From contig JAQIDA010000101.1 in assembly GCA_027858275.1 (NCBI GenBank), positions 1 through 35,304 on the forward strand: a stretch of 35,304 nt of DNA, read 5' to 3'. Positions 15,376-24,300 of this stretch are shown in pieces. The position numbers and the translations under genes are program-made. The first letter of the stretch is position 1; each line of letters begins with the position of its first letter. The stretch is from Candidatus Kapaibacterium sp. (lineage in GTDB: Bacteria > Bacteroidota > Ignavibacteria > Kapaibacteriales > UBA2268). The notes under the pieces were generated by a model. It ran no database searches, was not told where the DNA came from, and saw nothing but the letters and a program-made list of their open reading frames with translations.

Positions 15376-18300
15376 ATGAAGAGAATTGTTCTATATATTA
15401 CTTTGTCGTTGTTTGCGAGCTTCCTAATTAAATCGGAAGTATCGGCACAGACTACTGTTACCATGAAGTCCGGTTCGGGTTTATATATTAGCCCCGGCGC
15501 GACCTTCCATGTTAACGGCGGTTTGGTCAATGAAGGTACTATAACAGGCAATACCGGTAGGCTGAATGTTAGCGGTACTTATACGAATGAAGGAACGCAC
15601 AATGCTTCAAGTTCGACTATTTCTATTGGCGGAGACTTTGTTGATAATGCCACTTTCAACGTCGGGACTTGTACGCTGATAATGAACGGTCCGTCTTCTC
15701 AGACGATAACCGGTTCTGCAACAAATTCATTCTATGAATTATCAATAAATAAGACCGGCGGAATTCTCTATACTGATAAAGAATTGACAATCACTAAATA
15801 TTTGAGATTATTGTCGTCGCACAAGTTTGATATAAATGCTAATGATTTGATAATCGCTGAGACCGGCGAGATTTATTCAGATAACGCCGACGGTCAATAT
15901 TTCCATTCGGATAAATATATTGTAAGTTCACAGAGTTCTTCTACTGCCACAAGCGGGTATTTGATCCGACAGATACCACAAGGGACTCCCCCGTCACCTG
16001 ACGGAGTTGCTTATGTGTTACCCATTGGTAACGTAAATGGTTTTGGTTCTGCAATTATCAGATTTTTGCCTGATAAAGTTACTTTTTCGGCTAATGCTGA
16101 TTTGAGAATATTGCCGGTACCGGAAGAACATCCTAATTTAATTGTATCAGATCGTTCATTGCTTAAATATTGGCGTCTTGAACATAATAATATTACAATC
16201 GCAGACAGTGGCACGCATCTAAAATTCTACTATGATCTTTCAAATTCGGAAGTTGGTGGAGGTTCGGAAGGTAACTATATACCGTTATTTTGGGCAAATC
16301 CGGGTTGGATCACCCAAACAGGTGTCGGTAGCAGTCTAAATAGTACAACTAATGAAATACTATCCGAATTCTCGCCTTTAATCGCAGGAACTATAGAGGG
16401 TGATTGGACAGCAGGAGAAATTGAAGCTGCCGTTGCGGTTTATTACAGTCTTGGCGGACCTTGGAGTGTAAACACTTCATGGTCAAACGGTGGATATGGT
16501 CAAGCTCCTGCAGCTTTCGCTCCTTCTTCAAGTTCAGATATTGTTAGAATTGGTGAGGGGGAAACAATTACGATTAATTCAACCACAGCTATTGTCGGAA
16601 CAGTAACTGTGCAAGTTAACGGCAGACTGGATTGTGTCGGCGAAGCAGATCTTAGTGCCTTAGAATTTACTCTCGAAGAGGGAGGAACTCTCGGAATTGG
16701 CAGTGCTTTAGGAATAACAGATATTAACGGTGCTGACAAAGCCGAAGGGAATATTCAATCAACAGAGGTAAGAGATTTTAGCTCAGGTGCCGAATATCGT
16801 TATACCGGAACTTTAGATCAGATTACCGGTTTAGGTCTGCCGCTGACAGTCAGCAGACTCGTTTGTGATAAGACGAGCGGAAACTTGTTGCTGGCAAGGA
16901 ACACACAAATATCATCTTCATTTCATATTGAAGACGGAGTATTTAACGATAACAATAACAAGTTAGACGGGCAAACAGCCAGTCGTACTTTCACTATGAA
17001 TGGCGGTACGTTTATTGCTCACGGTCGTTTCCCCTTAAATTATGAACCTCCGACATTTAATGCCGGGACTATTTCATTCCAAGGAACCGGTGATTTGAAT
17101 ATTCCGTCAAGCGAATCCGCTTCGGAAACTTTGGCAGGGGTTGATCAATATTTCAATCTTGATGTCGCGGGAAACAGGGGTTATATAACAAGTGTTATAT
17201 TCATGCCGCAGGGTGAAGTAAGAATTGGCGGAGCATTGACTCTTGCTGACCTCGGTTGGACTTCAACCTTCCAGGGTGTGGATCATGTTCTAACAGTGAA
17301 TTCGACAATTCATTTTAACGGCAGCGGCGATCAGTCTATTCCGAGATATACCGATGATTTTCCCAACGGAGATGATTATCAAATAAAATATTATAATTTA
17401 AAAAGTTCAGGAACCGGAACTAAAAGTCTTATCGAAGCTGATTGTGATGTTTTCAATGATGTGATTATCGAAGGTGCTACTTTGCATGCCAATTCTTTCA
17501 ATATGAAAGTTCTGGGAGATTGGACAAATACTTCCGGCACATTTACTCATGATAATCAGCTGGTGACTCTATATACTCCTTCTGAAGGTATTGAAAATAC
17601 TATTACAGCCGGCGACAGTCCGTTTTGGAATTTGGATATAGGAAATGCAGCTGACGAAGCAACCGGAGACTATCGTTTGCTTGATGATATGACCATAGAA
17701 AACGGCTTCCATATATTGAATGCCAAAGCTGAATTGTTGATGAATTCATCAACATTTACCGTCAAAGGAACTTGGCTCAACGAAGGTACTTTTACTCCGG
17801 GTACGGGAACTGTACTTTTCAACGGCCTCGCGGCTAATCAGCAGATAACAAAAACAGGGACGGAAACTTTTTATAATCTTAAAATAGACAATTCAGGTAA
17901 TGTACTTGTTCCGGTCGGTTGTGATGTGGACGTTGCAAATGACTTAGAATTTGTTGCCGGCAACCTTGATGTTCGTACCAACGATCGTATAGTTTCTGTT
18001 TATAATAACACTACCAGAACCGGTACCGGACATGTTGACGGTCATTTGAGATTCAATGTCCCTGAGGGAGCAGTCGGCACAAAAGACTTGCATATTGGTA
18101 ACGGTACTGATTATTCACCTGTAGCAGTTGAATTTACAGGCACTGACGGAACAGCAGGATACTTGGATGTCATAACAAATGATCCCCAGACAATAGGTAT
18201 TCCTACGGATTTCAATGTGGCCAAATATATTAACCGACAATGGGAAATGTCTGTCCCTACAAATAGTGATTTTGTGTTGGGGACGAGAACCTATAATGCT

Positions 18301-21300
18301 ATATTGACTTATTTGGATGCAGATAAGGTCGGTGGTGCAAATCCTTTATTGTTGGAAACTCAGATATATGACGGTGCTTGGAACGCGACACAAGTCGGAA
18401 CAAGAACAGAAACACCAAATACTTGCCAATCTGTGGGCAACACAGTTATAGGTACATTATTCCTCGGTGAGCCTAATATATTCAATTTATACAGTATTTC
18501 AGACGGCGGCAATTGGTCAAATTTTGAATCATGGTCATCTGAAGGATACGGCAAAAGCAGCGTCCCTTCTACTTTCCCGATTGACGGTAATTCAAGATAT
18601 TATATAGGTGACGACAAAACAGTTAATCTCGGCTCTAATTTTACTATTAATGCCGGACGCGAAATTGTGGTTCAAGTGGATGGTAGTCTGGATTGTTCGA
18701 CAAACACAATCGACGGCAGCGGAACATTCACACTACAAAGCGGCAGTAGTCTTCTCATTGGTTCGCCTGACGGTATTGCGGCTTCCGGTGCAACGGGAAA
18801 TATCCATACTTCAACACGTTTGTTCAATGGCGTCGGCAACCATAATAGCGGCAATTTTGTTTATAACGGTGCTTCTGATCAGTTTACCGGTGATGGTATA
18901 CCGGATACTATTTCAACAATTGAAATCAATGCGCCCGGATATACTGTTGAGATGTCAAAAGATATTTCTGTAGCGGATACTTTGAACATTATTGATGGTA
19001 CATTAGATGTTTCAACATCAAATTACAGTATTGATATTTCCGGCGATTGGGAAAATACAGGAACATTTACTGAAAGATTAGGAGCTGTTACTTTCAACGG
19101 CAGCGAAGACCAACTGCTCAGAAATATAACCGGATACGGAGAGACATTCTATGACTTGGTTGTCAATAAATCAAACGGAGTTCTCGAATTAGATCAGAAC
19201 TCCGATATTTTGATTTCAAATCAATTGTCATTAACAACCGGATATATTGACGCTCGGTCGAATGAGGAATCTGTGACTGTTCTGGACGGTGCGACTGTCA
19301 GCCGGACTTCCGGCCATGTTGACGGCGAAATGAAAAAACATGTGCCGGCAGGAGCGACAAGCTCTGATATCGTATATGAAATTGGTGAAGGTTTGAGTTA
19401 TACACCTGCAAATCTTGGTTTTGTAGGAACCGGAGGAACTGCAGGCTATGTCAGAGTGAGTTCGGAGCCGGATAAACACGATGATTTTAGTGAAGATAAT
19501 AATTTGGATCCTGCCAGAGTTGTTGAACGACACTGGGATCTGTCTGCTGACGGTGACTTTGATCTTGGGCAAGACAGATCTATTAATGCTACTGTTACAT
19601 TTTTGAATCCTGATGATATTAACGGCGGGGCGGATCCCGAGAAATTCGTTATGAGATATTGGGCGGAAACTGTATGGAATTCAGCTGAGACCGGTTCTTG
19701 GACTGACACTACTACTCAAGGAACGAGTATTAGTTCTTTATGTGATATAATGGTAGGTCCGACAGGTCCACTACTTACGGTATATTATTCCAGCACATCA
19801 GGTTATTGGGACGATCCGAATACATGGTCTACCGTAAAATACGGCGGTGTTCCGGACGGATCCACACCGAGGAACAACGATATTGTTTTTATTGGTGATG
19901 GTGATCAAGTAAATTTAGGAGAAAGCAGAAGCATCCGATCAGTTACCGTTGAGAGATCACCCGGCGGTACAGGAAGCTTATTCTTATCTGATTCTGTGCT
20001 TTCCGGAGCACAATTTGTACTGAAGACCGGTGGTGTGTTAGGCATTGGTTCAGCTGCCGGCATAACTACAGGCACAACCGGAAATATTCAAACTAAAATC
20101 AGGAATTTCAATCCCTGGACACACAATTCCGGAAATTATATATATAACGGAACGGGCGACCAAGTTACAGGAAATGCATTACCTGCTGAATTTGCGACTT
20201 TAGAAGTAGATAACAACAACGGTACGGTTACTCTGCAAAGCTCAATAGGTTTGAGCTCTGATCTGACTTTGACGGATGGTATTCTTAAACCGTCGTCATC
20301 GGCAGTTGATGTTAATTTAGCGGGAGATTGGATTAATAATGCGTCTGTTTCGGCTTATGACGCTACCTCCAACAAAGTAACATTTGACGGTGAATCAAGC
20401 AGTACGATCAGTGGAACTTATGCAACAACGTTTTATAATGTTGATCTGGATAAATCGACATATAATCTCTCCTTAGAGACACATGCAACAGTTGCAAATG
20501 AATTTACATTTATCTCTGACGGTTTGCTTGTTCTCAATTCAAGTGATTTGACTATCGGCACAGCCGGCAGCATTGGCGGATCATCCCTCGGCAGTTCGAG
20601 AATGGTTCAATCTGACGGTACTGACACAGGCGGAAGAATTATTAAATTGTATTCGGGCTCGGGTTTGAACGCTTTCACGATTCCGATTGGTGTCGGCTCG
20701 GATTATAACCCTGCAGAGTTGAATGTTGCCGCTACTTTTGACGCCGGAGCTTATGCAGCTCTCAGACTGGTATCGGCTGTTCATCCGGATGCGATAAGTA
20801 CTGAAATGTTATCCAAATATTGGAATGTCAGTTCGGAAGGGATTTCAAATAATCTAGACTCTGCTAATTTAAAATACTATTATCTTAGTTCTGATGTTAA
20901 CGGAACTGTCGCGAATTACATGGCTGCGAGATACGCAAATGATGCTTGGGAAACTAACTTAGGTACATCGCGTGACGCGACAACTTCACCGATAACCGTT
21001 TTAGGTTATACTGAAGCTTTGGATGGTGATTGGACAGCCGGTGAAGCTACCGCGATATACAAAGGCAGAATCTTTTATAGTAGGGCCACAGGTAATTGGG
21101 GAGATGCGACAAGTTGGTCAAACGTGTCTCATTTAGGTTCGCCGTCAGCTTATACACCCGGAACTTTTGAGTCTGATACTGTGTTTATTGATGCCGGGCA
21201 TGTAATTGATTATAATCTTACATCCGTAACCGTAGGAGCTGTTACAATAGGCGGCGCTGAAACAGACGACGGCGATTTAGAATTTATACCCGATCTTAAC

Positions 21301-24300
21301 AAGACAATGACAATATTGGGTGATTTAACTATAGAATCTGACGGTTTCATGGATCAGGCCGGCAACGGCGGTCGAATTGATACTCTGTATTTACACGGCA
21401 ATCTTACAAATAATAATATAGGAACAGATGCCGTTGATTTGCGCCAAGGTGATTTGAGTTATACCATTTTGGAATTTGTAGGTGAATCAAGTTCTACAAT
21501 TTCCGGGCCGGGGAAATATAGGCTTTCAGGTGTTCATATCGATAAAGAAGCTATTACGGATATAGTCTATAATGAAGCAAGTGAATTCTCTGTTGCTTTG
21601 ACTGAAGCTGTCGGCGGTGATGATGATTTGGACAGACCTTTCAAATTGTTGACGGGTGTATATTGTCATAACAATGACGGCAGAGCCTTACTTGAAAGAG
21701 ATGAATTACCTTTAGCCGGTTTTGTTATGGGAGTCAATTCCGGAATTGATATTCGAAAGGGTGAATGTGCCTTTCTTGATGAATTTGAAACTAATACAAA
21801 CACTTTAGTTAGTATCAGCGGCGGTAAACTTGTTGTAGGAAATGGCCAAAATGAAGATTTCTTGTACGGATCCGGCACTAAGTATACTCAAAGCGGAGGT
21901 GAAGTTAACGTTTATGCGGCCTTCTCGGTCGTCAACACAACTTCTTCGATTAATTTTGATATGTCGGGCGGTTTTCTCACTGTGGTTATCGGAGATCATA
22001 GTAATGATGATGAAGGTCATATTGGATTTGATATACGAAGTCCGAGTTCGACCTATACTCAAAGCAGCGGTACAATAACGCTTGTAAGTTATTCTTCAAA
22101 TAAAGATTATGAAGTAAAAGCCTCAACAGTAAATGTAACCGGCGGAACTTTACAGATTGGTAAAGACGGTTTTTATCTTGGAGGTACAGGTGCTTCAATA
22201 GGTATTGGCAATGACAAACCGACTATATGGGATTTAAATATACGTTTTACTATGATGGGCGGTACTACTTATCGATCAATGATTATAACATCTCCTGTAT
22301 TGTATGTTCTGAATAATGTTGATATTCATCATTACGGATGTTTGGATCTTAATACTCTTTCTCTGTCTGTAGGCGGCAATTTTATAAACCGTGGCATGTT
22401 TACTTCAGACGGGTTGGGTTGGAACTCCGGCATAGGAGCAAAAGAAATAATTTTCAAGGGTGACAAAGATGTGATCGTCGCGACACAAGATTTTGTCAAC
22501 GACAACCCGGACGGAGCGACATTTGTTAACGAAGCATTCTACGATATTACCGTAGATAAGACCGGTGGTTCGATATCTCTCGGTGATTTTCCGTATTCTG
22601 ATATGATTGTCAGAAATAATTTAACATTCGCGGATAATAATGTTGCTAATATTATTTCCCGAACCAATGACAGATACGTTCATGTGGATCCTCAGGCAGC
22701 CGGTGATGCAGCGGCTGTCCAAAGAGTAGGTCTTGGATTTGTAGACGGCAGACTTAGAAAAGAAATTCCGTCAGATGACAGTTATACAAAATTTGAAATT
22801 GGAGCAGGAGCGGTTTACAGACCTGCGATATTGGAAATCCTTGGTACAGGAGGCAGCAATGCGCAGGAAGATGTGGACTTTATGGTTACGGACAGCAATC
22901 CGGCCAATATCCTCGAAAACCAAATAAATTTGGATTTGGACTTGAACATTCAATGTTATTGGACATTCTCTAATCCTGATGTTTTTGACCTTGACGGCAG
23001 GACATTTCATTTAACTCTTCAGTTTGACCCGAAGGATATTCCATCGGGTGGAAGTTGGGCTACATTAAATCAGTATTATGCCTCGTCAGTACCTTATTCG
23101 ACAACACAGATTGGTTTGCGAACCGACACTAGCACGCAATCACTCAGCAATTCTTTGTTGGGGGATTATATCTTGGGTGAAACTATCGGCTTTAATTATT
23201 TCTCAATTGCCGACGGCGACTGGAACGATGAAAACACATGGTCGAAAGAAAGTTACGGAGGACTTCCTGCGCCCGAATATCCTGACGGAGAAAATGATCG
23301 TGTTTATATTGGTGACGGAAAAGAAGTCATATTAAATAAAATTGTAAATACCAGAGGAGTTATTGTCCAGTCTTCAGGCGGGGGTGGTCAGCCGGGTGCT
23401 TTGTACGGCAAAGTTGACTCTTGGCTGCGCGGATTATCATTTATCCTTGAAGACGGAACAACTCTGTCTACTGAGCATTCGAACGGAATTACCGAGGCAG
23501 GTTCAGAAACCGGTTCAATTCGTACTGTTGCCCGTGATTACCGCTACTCACATTATAAATATACCGGCAAGGGGCAGAATCAATCAACAGGTCAGGGACT
23601 GCCGGACAGAATTATGTCACTGACGGTTGATAATACAGGTGTTGACGGCCAGAACACAGTAACTTTGACAAAGGAAATAGATTTTGTCGAAGATCTAAGC
23701 ATACTCAACGGTGTCTTTGATACAGGGTCTAAAGAGATTAAAATCGGCGGAAATTTCCTGATGGAAAACAGAGACACAAACAGAACAGAGTTTGAGGCAA
23801 GAACCGGAAAAGTAGTTTTCGAAGGTGATCAGGAGCAAATTGTTACAGTCAATGATCCGGGTGATTTAGAGTTTGAGCGTTTGATGTTGAATAAAACCGG
23901 CGGTGCTTTCCGTATGGCAGGAAATGACGCTGATGCAGACATACTTGTCAGAAGTTTGTTGAGATATGAGGCGGGTAATATAATAAATGTCGACGTCAGA
24001 ACGAATGACAGAAAACTAATCATTGAAAATGAAAATGGTGCTGAAATAGTGAATACCGGACTCGGCTATATTAACGGAAAACTGCAGTTGACAATACCCC
24101 CTGGTGAGTCCTCAACCACTTATTCAATTGGTTATTGGGACAATTATATGCCAATGACAATGACTATGGTAGGGACAGGCGGCATCCAAGGTCCTGTTAC
24201 AGCTGTGGTAGATTCCCTTGATGGTGATGATGAAGCGATTGTCAACAAGAAAATTGATCTGTATAGGAGTGTCCGGAGATTTTGGCAGGTTGAAGGTTTA